Shown: positions 10,289-18,337 of the stretch, in pieces | Layout: the number at the start of each line of letters is the position of its first letter | Position numbering within the stretch: the first letter of the stretch is position 1 | Assembly (NCBI GenBank): GCA_024642335.1 | Contig: JAHEBH010000003.1 | Span: 7,688-71,687, forward strand | DNA from: Erythrobacter sp. | Lineage (GTDB): Bacteria; Pseudomonadota; Alphaproteobacteria; Sphingomonadales; Sphingomonadaceae | Direction: 5' to 3' | DNA length: 64,000 bases | Notes under the pieces: generated by a model | Seen by the model: the letters and a program-made list of their open reading frames with translations, nothing else | Database searches by the model: none | Told to the model about the DNA's origin: nothing | Made by a program: the position numbers and the translations under genes

Positions 10289-10620
10289 GCGAGGGCCCGG
10301 CCCTGCTGTGGTGCCCCTTCCCCGATGAGGAGGAGGCAAGGCGGGTTGCCGGCCAGATGCTCGACGAGAAACTGATTGCTTGCGCCAATATCATCCCGGG
10401 CATGGTCTCGCTTTACGAATGGCTGGGAGAGCGCGGCGAGGCGCGCGAAGTGGGAGCATTATTCAAGACCGATCAAGCACTTGTGCCGGCCCTGATCGAT
10501 CGGCTTGAACGCTTGCATTCCTACGACACTGCGTCCATCACTGCGTGGAATGCACCCGCATCATCGAAAGCCACGGCAGAATGGCTCGGCAGCATCGTGA
10601 ACAGTGGAGCGGCAAGATGA
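10285..10620 (+). CDS. cutA: Divalent-cation tolerance protein CutA
   Basis: MSEGPALLWCPFPDEEEARRVAGQMLDEKLIACANIIPGMVSLYEWLGE..EVGALFKTD; 4-nt overlap with ctaA. Confidence 0.88.
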   Translation: MSEGPALLWCPFPDEEEARRVAGQMLDEKLIACANIIPGMVSLYEWLGERGEAREVGALFKTDQALVPALIDRLERLHSYDTASITAWNAPASSKATAEWLGSIVNSGAAR

Positions 10621-11345
10621 CCTGCGCAGACCGCAGAGAAATGCTGAAATTTGCACTGGGAGCCTCTTTGCTCCCCTTGCTCGCTTCGCAGCGTGTTGCT
10701 GCGGAAACGCCGGGGTCCAGTTCGATCCTGCCGCCATCGGGCAACATGCTGTACCGCCGCAGGCTGGTGCGCGGCCTTCCCGACGGCAAGACTTTCACTG
10801 TGACAAGGGATTTTCGCGTCAGGTTTGAGCCTGTTGCCGCCGGGTTTATTCTCGGTGGCGAGCAGCTTTCCGCGCGCGTCGAGGCCCCCGAGGCGCTCGC
10901 GAGTTTCGCCGCGATAGAGGAACAGCGGGTGGAAACGGGCATGTTCCCGCTCATGCTCGATGCCGCGGGACAGATTGTCGAAGGCAATGCGGAGCTGTCG
11001 GCGAGCGCAGCCGAACATGCGATGCGGGATGTGCGCCAGCGTTTCCCGGTCGAGACCGGGAAACAGGCGAACGAAGCGGTCGACTTTATCGAGGCGCTGC
11101 ACAACACCGGCACAAGGCTGACGGCAGAATTGCCCAGAGACCTCTTTGCCCCGGTTGACAATTCGCGGTCCGATCGCCGCGAGATCGCCTTGCCCTGGGG
11201 CGACAAGGGCGAAGTAACGACGCACTTCGAAGCAGAACGCGACCCCCTGACGCAGCTGATGCGCCACGCCCACCGCGAGGTCATTACCCGTATGGGCAAT
11301 GACATGAGGCGTAACTTCGAAGGCTGGGATCTCCTCCCCGCCTGA
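10617..11345 (+). CDS. Exported protein of unknown function
   Basis: N-terminal signal-like RREMLKFALGASLLPLLASQRVAAET; 4-nt overlap with cutA. Confidence 0.75.
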   Translation: MTCADRREMLKFALGASLLPLLASQRVAAETPGSSSILPPSGNMLYRRRLVRGLPDGKTFTVTRDFRVRFEPVAAGFILGGEQLSARVEAPEALASFAAIEEQRVETGMFPLMLDAAGQIVEGNAELSASAAEHAMRDVRQRFPVETGKQANEAVDFIEALHNTGTRLTAELPRDLFAPVDNSRSDRREIALPWGDKGEVTTHFEAERDPLTQLMRHAHREVITRMGNDMRRNFEGWDLLPA

Positions 11346-11403
11346 CCACCTGAGTCGTTGAGGTATTATTTTACCTCTCGTCAAACCCGCAAGAAAGCTT
11401 GAC

Positions 11404-11470
11404 TTGGGAGGGTTTCCGCGACAGATGGCGCGCCTTCGCAAACCTCCCGGTGAAACCGGAAGGCGCGCGG
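11404..11470 (+). promoter_or_regulatory. Structured 5' leader of rplM-rpsI (two helices in pseudoknot order)
   Basis: Helix A GGGAGGgTTTccGCG (11406-11420) with CGCAAACCTCCC (11437-11448); helix B GCGCGCCTTC (11428-11437) with GAAGGCGCGC (11459-11468, perfect 10 bp); small hairpin CCGGT-GAA-ACCGG (11447-11459). Confidence 0.6.
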
Positions 11471-11504
11471 CGATCCATTCGCGAAACAAGGAATTTATGA
11501 AGCC

Positions 11505-11984
11505 ATGAAGGCGCTTTCGAAGCAGACCCGGTCGATCAAGCCGGCCGAGGTCGAGAAGAAGTGGCATATCATCGATGCAGACGGGCTGATTGTCGGCCGC
11601 CTTGCAACGATCATCGCCAATATCCTGCGCGGCAAGCACAAGCCGAGCTATACCCCGCACGTCGATTGCGGTGACCATGTCATCGTGATCAATGCCGACA
11701 AGGTGAAGTTCACCGGCAAGAAGCTGACCGACAAGGTCTATTACAAGCACACCGGCTATGCCGGCGGGCTGAAGGAAGTGACCGCCGGCAAGGTGCTGGA
11801 AGGCCGCTTCCCCGAGCGCGTGCTTGAAAAGGCCGTAGAGCGCATGATCCCAAGCGGTCCGCTGGGCCGTGTGCAGATGAAGAACCTGCACCTCTATAAT
11901 GGCACCGAGCACCCGCATGACGGCCAGAAGCCCGAAGTGCTCGACGTTGCCTCCATGAACCGCAAGAACAAGGCTGCCCAGTAA
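11505..11984 (+). CDS. rplM: 50S ribosomal protein L13
   Basis: [67 protein letters not shown]. Confidence 0.98.
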   Translation: MKALSKQTRSIKPAEVEKKWHIIDADGLIVGRLATIIANILRGKHKPSYTPHVDCGDHVIVINADKVKFTGKKLTDKVYYKHTGYAGGLKEVTAGKVLEGRFPERVLEKAVERMIPSGPLGRVQMKNLHLYNGTEHPHDGQKPEVLDVASMNRKNKAAQ

Positions 11985-12493
11985 TGGCTGACGAAAACAA
12001 CACCGTGTCCGATCTGTCGGACCTGAAGGATATTGCCGCCGACGCACCTGCTGCCGACGCTGTTGCAACTCCGGCCGCTCCGCTGCGCGAACAGGAACTG
12101 GACGCGCAGGGCCGCGCCTATGCCACCGGTCGCCGCAAGGATGCCGTGGCCCGCGTCTGGATCAAGCCCGGCACCGGCAAGGTCACCGTCAATGGCAAGG
12201 ACCAGGAAATCTATTTCGCGCGTCCGACGCTGCGCCTGGTGATCAACCAGCCGTTCTCCATCACCGAGCGTGAAGGCCAGTATGACGTTGTGGCCACCGT
12301 CAAGGGTGGTGGACTGTCCGGCCAGGCAGGCGCCGTGAAGCACGGCATCAGCCAGGCGCTGACGAAGTACGAGCCCGCGCTGCGTTCCACCGTGAAGGCC
12401 GCCGGCTTCCTCACCCGCGACAGCCGCGTGGTCGAGCGCAAGAAGTACGGCCGCGCCAAGGCACGTCGCAGCTTCCAGTTCTCGAAGCGCTAA
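11984..12493 (+). CDS. rpsI: 30S ribosomal protein S9 (with N-terminal extension)
   Basis: [67 protein letters not shown]. Confidence 0.98.
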   Translation: MADENNTVSDLSDLKDIAADAPAADAVATPAAPLREQELDAQGRAYATGRRKDAVARVWIKPGTGKVTVNGKDQEIYFARPTLRLVINQPFSITEREGQYDVVATVKGGGLSGQAGAVKHGISQALTKYEPALRSTVKAAGFLTRDSRVVERKKYGRAKARRSFQFSKR

Positions 12494-12526
12494 CGCTTCA
12501 CAGAACTGCACTCGATTGCACGAAAG

Positions 12527-12553
12527 GGGCGGTCCGGTTGGGCCGCCCTTTTT
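12527..12553 (+). terminator. Rho-independent terminator of rplM-rpsI
   Basis: GGGCGGTCC-GGTT-GGGCCGCCC followed by TTTTT. Confidence 0.88.
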
Positions 12554-12573
12554 CGTTCAGCCGGGGGCCTGAA

Positions 12574-13431
12574 TTATTCCCCTGGCGGGTCGGTGCGCGG
12601 GATGTGGTGTACGGGTGCGACGGGTTCGCCTTCCTCGCGCGGGGGCATGGCGTCTTCGGGCACTTCCTCCACCATCATGTCATGGCTGGAGACGCCTTCC
12701 ATGTTGCGCGCGGTTACTGAGAGCGTTGCCCCGTCCCAGGTCAACTCGTTGAAGCTCGCCGGGGTCGAACGGATGCGGTGCGACAGCGTACCGGCGCCGA
12801 TCATCCGCACTGGCCCGCCGGGCGTCTGCTCCATGATGTCGAAGGCATCGTGCACATGCCCGCTAAGCACCCCCAGCACATTGCGCCGTGCCAGCTCCTC
12901 CAGCGCCTTCGCGCCGTTGCGGGTGAGCGCCGTGCCATGCGTACCTGCCTCGCGCAGCGGATGGTGTGCGGTCACCAGCGCGCGCGTGCCCGAAGGCAGG
13001 GCGTCGATCTGCGCCAGGCAATCATCCAATGCGTGCGGCGTGATCCAACCTTTCGACCAGTTGAGCCGCGGCTGTGCGGGCACATTGGTGTTGAGAGGGA
13101 CCAGCGCGATGCCGTCCACTTCCAGCCGCCGCTCCACCAGCTCGCGAAACGCCTCAAACCGGCTCAAGGGGTTCAGATAGCGGATAGGGAGGTGGTAACC
13201 CGGCAAATCGTGATTGCCCGGCTCGATCGTCACCGGGACATCGATCGAGCGGATCCATTTCTCGGCAGCGGCGAATTCATGGCGGCGGGCGCGCATCGTC
13301 AGATCGCCGGTAATCGCCACGGCATCGGGCCTGCGCGCCGCAATCTCCGCTTTCACCCAGTCGAGCGCACGATTGTCCTCGATCCCGAAATGGATATCGC
13401 TGAGGTGGAAGATGGTGAGCTTGTCGGACAT
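12574..13431 (-). CDS. Metallophosphoesterase (cyclic-nucleotide phosphodiesterase-like)
   Basis: FHLSDIHFG; AITGDLTMRARRHEF; EPGNHDL; VTAHHPL; GVLSGHVH. Confidence 0.9.
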   Translation of the reverse strand: MSDKLTIFHLSDIHFGIEDNRALDWVKAEIAARRPDAVAITGDLTMRARRHEFAAAEKWIRSIDVPVTIEPGNHDLPGYHLPIRYLNPLSRFEAFRELVERRLEVDGIALVPLNTNVPAQPRLNWSKGWITPHALDDCLAQIDALPSGTRALVTAHHPLREAGTHGTALTRNGAKALEELARRNVLGVLSGHVHDAFDIMEQTPGGPVRMIGAGTLSHRIRSTPASFNELTWDGATLSVTARNMEGVSSHDMMVEEVPEDAMPPREEGEPVAPVHHIPRTDPPGE

Positions 13432-13480
13432 TTCTGGCAGGCCTGCTAACAGATCATCGCACGCAAACCTATGCCCTGCT

Positions 13481-13747
13481 TCAGATCCGCCGCGTGACGA
13501 TCAACCAGGCAGCGACGCCGTTCGCCAATGTGTAGAAGGCATAGACCCAGGCCCACCCCTCCACATCGCTCGACACAAGCAACAGGGAAATGAACAGAAG
13601 GCCGAATTCGAAGGCCAGAGTGACGCGCGGGCTTAGAAGGCTTCCCTGCCCCATCATCGCCCGCACCATGGCATGGCCGCTTTCCAGCACTGCGCGATGC
13701 ATCGCGAAATTGGCGATTCCCAGCAGGAATGTGATGACGATGGCCAT
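13481..13747 (-). CDS. Small integral membrane protein of unknown function
   Basis: 88 aa with three hydrophobic segments (MAIVITFLLGIANFAM.., FEFGLLFISLLLV.., WVYAFYTLANGVAAWLIV). Confidence 0.7.
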   Translation of the reverse strand: MAIVITFLLGIANFAMHRAVLESGHAMVRAMMGQGSLLSPRVTLAFEFGLLFISLLLVSSDVEGWAWVYAFYTLANGVAAWLIVTRRI

Positions 13748-14046
13748 GCCTTCCTTTTGCCGACACGCCCGGGAATGCGCAAATCACCTTTCGTAGATCG
13801 CATTCGGCTCTTCGTCGGGTCGCCGAATCGCCCGTCGAGCCAGACCAGCGTCAGGTCGAGCTTAAAGAGATGCGGGACGCCGATGGGCCTATCACTGTTC
13901 CTGCGCCGCGGCCGTGACAGTCCCACCGGTTGCGGCGCGACCTTCACTTCACGAAAGTGGTTCCGTTTTGCGGAGGAGATTGAAGGGCGCCTTCCCCCGG
14001 GCGCCCTTCTCCCGTTCGTCTTGGCAGAGCCAGCCCAGCGCGATTT

Positions 14047-14784
14047 TCAGCGCCCGGCCATGGCCTTGACCTTGCGGAGATAGGTGCGCCCTATGCGCAG
14101 GTCCTCGCCATCTTCCATTTCGACCGCCCACACGCCCAGCCCTTCATGGCGCAGGCCGCGAATCATGTCCCTGCGCAAAATCGTGGAGCGATGGATGCGA
14201 ATGAACTTTTCCGGATCCAGCTTGGCTTCAAGTCCCGCAATGGTCTGCAGCAGGAGATAGCTGTTAGCGCCGACATGCAGGCGCACATAGTCGCGCTCGG
14301 CATCGATGCGGCTGACTTCCTGCGCATCGATACGCAGAAGCTCGGAACGGTAGGGCACCCAGAATTCGGTCAGCCATTGCCGCCCGTCCGCCCTGACGGA
14401 TTCGCGCCGGGCCAGCGCCCTGCCGATGGCGCGCGCCAGCCGGTCGGAGGCAACGGGCTTGAGCACATAATCCACCGCGTCGATATCAAAGGCCTCGACC
14501 GCGAAATCCTCATGCGCGGTCACGAAGATCACCGCGGGCGGTGTGTCGAACCTGGCCGCTTCCCTGGCTACCGCAAGGCCGTCCATGCCAGGCATGGTCA
14601 TGTCCAGAAGCAGCAGGTCGGGCAGGAGTTTCCGTGCCAGGCGCAGCGCCGATTGCCCGTCATTGGCGGTGCCAACTACAGACAGTCCGTCCAGTTCAGC
14701 GCACAGCACCTGCATGCGCTCGATGGCGAGGGGCTCATCATCGACGATCAGGGTCCGCAGATTCTCATGTGCGGCTTCGTTCAT
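14047..14784 (-). CDS. LytTR-family response regulator
   Basis: Receiver LRTLIVDDEPLAIERMQ..LLLLDMTMPGMDG; LytTR DNA-binding region RIDAQEVSRIDAERDYVRLHVGANSYLLLQTIAGLEAKLDPEKFIRIHRSTILRRD. Confidence 0.94.
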   Translation of the reverse strand: MNEAAHENLRTLIVDDEPLAIERMQVLCAELDGLSVVGTANDGQSALRLARKLLPDLLLLDMTMPGMDGLAVAREAARFDTPPAVIFVTAHEDFAVEAFDIDAVDYVLKPVASDRLARAIGRALARRESVRADGRQWLTEFWVPYRSELLRIDAQEVSRIDAERDYVRLHVGANSYLLLQTIAGLEAKLDPEKFIRIHRSTILRRDMIRGLRHEGLGVWAVEMEDGEDLRIGRTYLRKVKAMAGR

Positions 14785-15980
14785 TCGGCCGCCTCCCTGC
14801 GATCTGCACTGCGCAACAGCGGCAGACGGATATGCGTGGCATAACCGCCGGGCACAGCCCCCGACACGATGGATGCCTCATCGCCGAAACGCGCCTCGAT
14901 CCGCTCGCGCACATTGGTAAGGCCGATGCCGAAGCCGTGCCTTGTGCTTCCTATATCGCCCGCGCCTGCGCCATTGTCAGATACGCTCACCACCAGCCGG
15001 CCATATTCCTCCCGGGCAGAAAGCGTAATCGTCACCTTGCCGGTTGATGGCGCGACAGCATGCTTGACCGAGTTTTCGACCAGCGGCTGCAGGATCATCC
15101 CCGGAATCAGGCAATCCTCCAGCATCGGAGGAATCTGGTAATTCGCCACCAGCCGCAGGGGAAAGCGCACCGCCTCGATATCGAGATAGAGTTTTTGCAG
15201 CGCGATTTCTTCACCCAGCGTCACGTCCGAGGTGGGATCGTCCGCCAGGCTGCGGCGATAGAAGCGGCTGATCAGCTGGATCATGCGCTCTGCCTCGGCG
15301 GTTTTCCCCGTCAGGACCTGCGCCGACAGCGAATTGAGCGTGTTGAAGAGGAAGTGCGGGTTCACCTGGTAGCGCAGGCTGCGCAATTCGGCGGCCTTGG
15401 CGGCGCGGCGATAGGCCCCCTCCCTGCGCTCTGCCGCGCGCGCCTTTTCACCGGTCAGGAGGGCCAAATAGAGCGCGCACCAGGCCAGCAACATGAAATA
15501 GCGGCTGATTGCCGTCTCGATAATCTGTTCTCGCGTGCCTGCACTGACAAATTTCGTGAGATCGGCGAGCAGCGAGCCGTCAATCTTCTCGCTCGGGATG
15601 CCGCGACTGTCGGCGAACTCCTCCAGCACCTTTTCGTCCATGGCCGCCTGCATGTCGGCAAAGACGATACTATTGGCCTGTGCGCTGAGGAAGGCTGCTG
15701 GAACCGCAACCAGCAAGGCAGCAGAAATCTTGAGCCACAAGGGCCTGGTGTCGAAGGCTCGCAAAATCACCCACAGTGCGAGCGTGATGACAATGCCCAG
15801 AACGCTGGCGATAACGCGCAGCCCGAGCATTTCATTCGCGAACTCCAACCCGAGCAGTTCTGCCCGCAGCGTCATCAGTACGAGATAGGTCGCCCACAGG
15901 CCGGCAATCGATGCCAGCACCGTGCTGAAGGGGACGCGCGCGACCAGGCTTTCAGGTTCTTCCCTGTCCATCGGGCGCAT
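14781..15980 (-). CDS. LytS-like sensor histidine kinase
   Basis: LRSLRYQVNPHFLFNTLNSLSAQVL (His_kinase family); LQPLVENSVKHAVAP; VSDNGAG; GIGLTNVRERIEARFG; 4-nt overlap with the LytTR gene. Confidence 0.94.
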   Translation of the reverse strand: MRPMDREEPESLVARVPFSTVLASIAGLWATYLVLMTLRAELLGLEFANEMLGLRVIASVLGIVITLALWVILRAFDTRPLWLKISAALLVAVPAAFLSAQANSIVFADMQAAMDEKVLEEFADSRGIPSEKIDGSLLADLTKFVSAGTREQIIETAISRYFMLLAWCALYLALLTGEKARAAERREGAYRRAAKAAELRSLRYQVNPHFLFNTLNSLSAQVLTGKTAEAERMIQLISRFYRRSLADDPTSDVTLGEEIALQKLYLDIEAVRFPLRLVANYQIPPMLEDCLIPGMILQPLVENSVKHAVAPSTGKVTITLSAREEYGRLVVSVSDNGAGAGDIGSTRHGFGIGLTNVRERIEARFGDEASIVSGAVPGGYATHIRLPLLRSADRREAAE

Positions 15981-15983
15981 TTA

Positions 15984-16000
15984 CCCCTGCAAGGCAGGGG
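15984..16000 (-). promoter_or_regulatory. Hairpin sequestering the predicted ribosome-binding site of the histidine kinase gene
   Basis: Minus strand CCCCTGC-CTT-GCAGGGG-TAA-ATG: perfect 7-bp stem whose 3' arm contains the AGGGG SD-like sequence. Confidence 0.45.
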
Positions 16001-16051
16001 AATACCAGCCCCTTGACGCATTCCTGTCGGACAGACTCGGTCCTTGGTCGA

Positions 16052-17578
16052 TCACCTGACGGGCAGGAGGCCTTCCCTGGCGATCCGGTCCTTCCAGTGC
16101 AGCGGGGCCAGCGTGTGGACATTATTGCCGCGCGAATCGACCGCCACGGTGACGGGCATATCCTTGACGGTGAATTCGTAGATCGCTTCCATGCCGAGGT
16201 CTTCAAAAGCGACGACGCGCGATTCCTTGATCGCCCTCGCCACCAGATAGGCCGCGCCGCCCGTCGCCATCAGATAGGCGACCTTGAAGCGGCTGATTAC
16301 CTCCGTTGCATCGGCGCCGCGCTCGGCCTTGCCGATCATGGCAAGCAGGCCCTGGCCCAGCATCATCTCGGTAAACTTGTCCATTCGAGTAGCCGTGGTG
16401 GGACCGGCGGGGCCAACCACCTCACCCATCACCGGATCGACCGGGCCGACATAGTAAATTGCGCGGCCCCTGAAACTGACGGGCAGTTCCTCGCCCTTCG
16501 CCAGCATGTCCTGGATGCGCTTGTGCGCCGCATCGCGCCCGGTGAGCATCTTGCCGTTGAGCAATAGGCGGTCGCCGTGTTGCCAGCTGGCCACTTCTTC
16601 CTGCGTCAGATTGTCCAGATCGACCTTCTTCGCCTCGGCGTCGGGCTCCCAATGGACATCGGGCCATTCATCGAGATCGGGCGGGTCGAGATAAGCGGGA
16701 CCCGACCCGTCGAGGGTGAAATGCGCATGGCGCGTGGCGGCACAATTGGGAATCATGCCCACCGGCTTGCCCGCGGCATGACAGGGCCAATCAAGAATCT
16801 TCACATCGAGAATGGTCGACAGGCCGCCCAGCCCCTGCGCGCCCACGCCCTGGGCATTGACCGCATCGAATATCTCGATCCGCAGTTTCTCGATATCGTT
16901 CTGCGGCCCGCGTGCCTTGAGCTGGGCCATGTCGATCGGCTCCATCAGGCTTTGCTTGGCGAGCTTGAGGCAATGTTCCGCCGTGCCGCCAATGCCGATG
17001 CCCAGCATGCCGGGAGGACACCAGCCTGCGCCCATCGAGGGAATCTGTTCGATCACCCAGTCGACGATGTTGTCGCTGGGGTTCATCATCTTGAACTTGC
17101 TCTTGTTCTCGCTGCCCCCGCCCTTTGCCGCGACATCGACCGAAACAGTATTCCCGGGCACCATCTCCACCGATAGCACGCAGGGCGTGTTGTCGCGCGT
17201 ATTGCGGCGGGTGAAGGCCGGGTCCGCCAGGATCGAGGCGCGCAGCTTGTTATCCGGGTGATTGTAGGCGCGGCGAACACCCTCGTCGACGACATCCTGC
17301 AGGCTACTCTTCGAATTGAGCCGGCAATCCTGACCCCATTTGACGAAGACGTTGACGATGCCGGTGTCCTGGCAGATCGGCCGGTGCCCTTCTGCGCACA
17401 TGCGGCTGTTGGTCAGGATCTGGGCAATCGCATCCTTGGCCGCCGGGCCCAATTCGGCCTCATAGGCTTTGCCCAAGGCCTTGATGTAGTCCATCGGGTG
17501 GTAATAGGAGATGTATTGCAGCGCATCGGCCACGCTTTCGATGAGGTCCTCCTCGCGAATGATCGTGACGTCGTTCAT
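16052..17578 (-). CDS. fumA: Fumarate hydratase class I
   Basis: RPICQDTGIVNVFVKWG; AKGGGSENKSKFKMMNPSDNIVDWV; GAGWCPPGMLGIGIGGTAE; GLGGLSTILDVKI; VGPAGPTTATRMDKF. Confidence 0.95.
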   Translation of the reverse strand: MNDVTIIREEDLIESVADALQYISYYHPMDYIKALGKAYEAELGPAAKDAIAQILTNSRMCAEGHRPICQDTGIVNVFVKWGQDCRLNSKSSLQDVVDEGVRRAYNHPDNKLRASILADPAFTRRNTRDNTPCVLSVEMVPGNTVSVDVAAKGGGSENKSKFKMMNPSDNIVDWVIEQIPSMGAGWCPPGMLGIGIGGTAEHCLKLAKQSLMEPIDMAQLKARGPQNDIEKLRIEIFDAVNAQGVGAQGLGGLSTILDVKILDWPCHAAGKPVGMIPNCAATRHAHFTLDGSGPAYLDPPDLDEWPDVHWEPDAEAKKVDLDNLTQEEVASWQHGDRLLLNGKMLTGRDAAHKRIQDMLAKGEELPVSFRGRAIYYVGPVDPVMGEVVGPAGPTTATRMDKFTEMMLGQGLLAMIGKAERGADATEVISRFKVAYLMATGGAAYLVARAIKESRVVAFEDLGMEAIYEFTVKDMPVTVAVDSRGNNVHTLAPLHWKDRIAREGLLPVR

Positions 17579-17726
17579 CGAAACCTACCTCCTGCTGATA
17601 CAATTTTCGACACGCCTTGGCCGTTGTGATTGCTATGGATGAAATCCACGCTGGCCAAAAGCCTTGGCCTTGCGCCCTCATACGCCTAAGGCTCGCCTCG
17701 GCAAGAGTGACGAGAGACAAGATACA

Positions 17727-18335
17727 GTGACCCTTCTCGATTCCCCCGTAAAAGACACCGGTTCCGCTTCCGCCCGCAGGGCCATGATCGACAGCCAGCT
17801 GCGGACCAGCGGCGTCACCGCGAGTGCGGTTGTTGCGCGCATGGGCGCGGTGGCGCGCGAAGACTTCGTGCCCGAAGCCAGCAAGGCGGTGGCCTATATG
17901 GACCGCGCCATCCCGCTGGGTGATGGCAAGTTCCTCGCCTCGCCCCTGGCGCAAGGCATGCTGTTGCAGGAAGCTGCGCCGAAGGCAGACGACGATGCAA
18001 TCCTGGTCGATGGCGGCAGTGGCTACATGGCCGAACTGCTGCGCCCACTGGTTGCCTCGCTGAAAGTGCTGACACCGCAAGAGGCTGTTGATGCCAAGCG
18101 CGGGAGCAAGAAGGCAGACCTGATCGTCATCGATGGCGCGGTGGAACATATTCCCGAAGCGCTGGCAAAATTGCTGGCCGATGATGGCCGCCTGGTCACC
18201 GGGCTTGCCGACAATGGCATTACCCGCATCGCGGTGGGCCGGAAGGCGGGCAAGGAGGTAGCATTGATGCCCGCTTTCGATATCGGCATTCCGCGCCTGC
18301 CCGCTTTCGACAGACCCAAAGCCTGGAGCTTCTGA
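17727..18335 (+). CDS. Protein-L-isoaspartate O-methyltransferase family protein
   Basis: ARRAMIDSQLRTSGVTASAVVARMGAVAREDFVPEASKAVAYMDRAIPLGDGKFLASPLAQGMLLQ; start (GTG at 17727) inferred. Confidence 0.85.
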   Translation: MTLLDSPVKDTGSASARRAMIDSQLRTSGVTASAVVARMGAVAREDFVPEASKAVAYMDRAIPLGDGKFLASPLAQGMLLQEAAPKADDDAILVDGGSGYMAELLRPLVASLKVLTPQEAVDAKRGSKKADLIVIDGAVEHIPEALAKLLADDGRLVTGLADNGITRIAVGRKAGKEVALMPAFDIGIPRLPAFDRPKAWSF

Positions 18336-18337
18336 TC

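Noticed and set aside
13982-14009. GAAGGGCGCC / GGCGCCCTTC hairpin downstream of the LytTR gene
   Set aside because: No U-tract on either strand, so not called as a Rho-independent terminator; may be a 3'-end stem.
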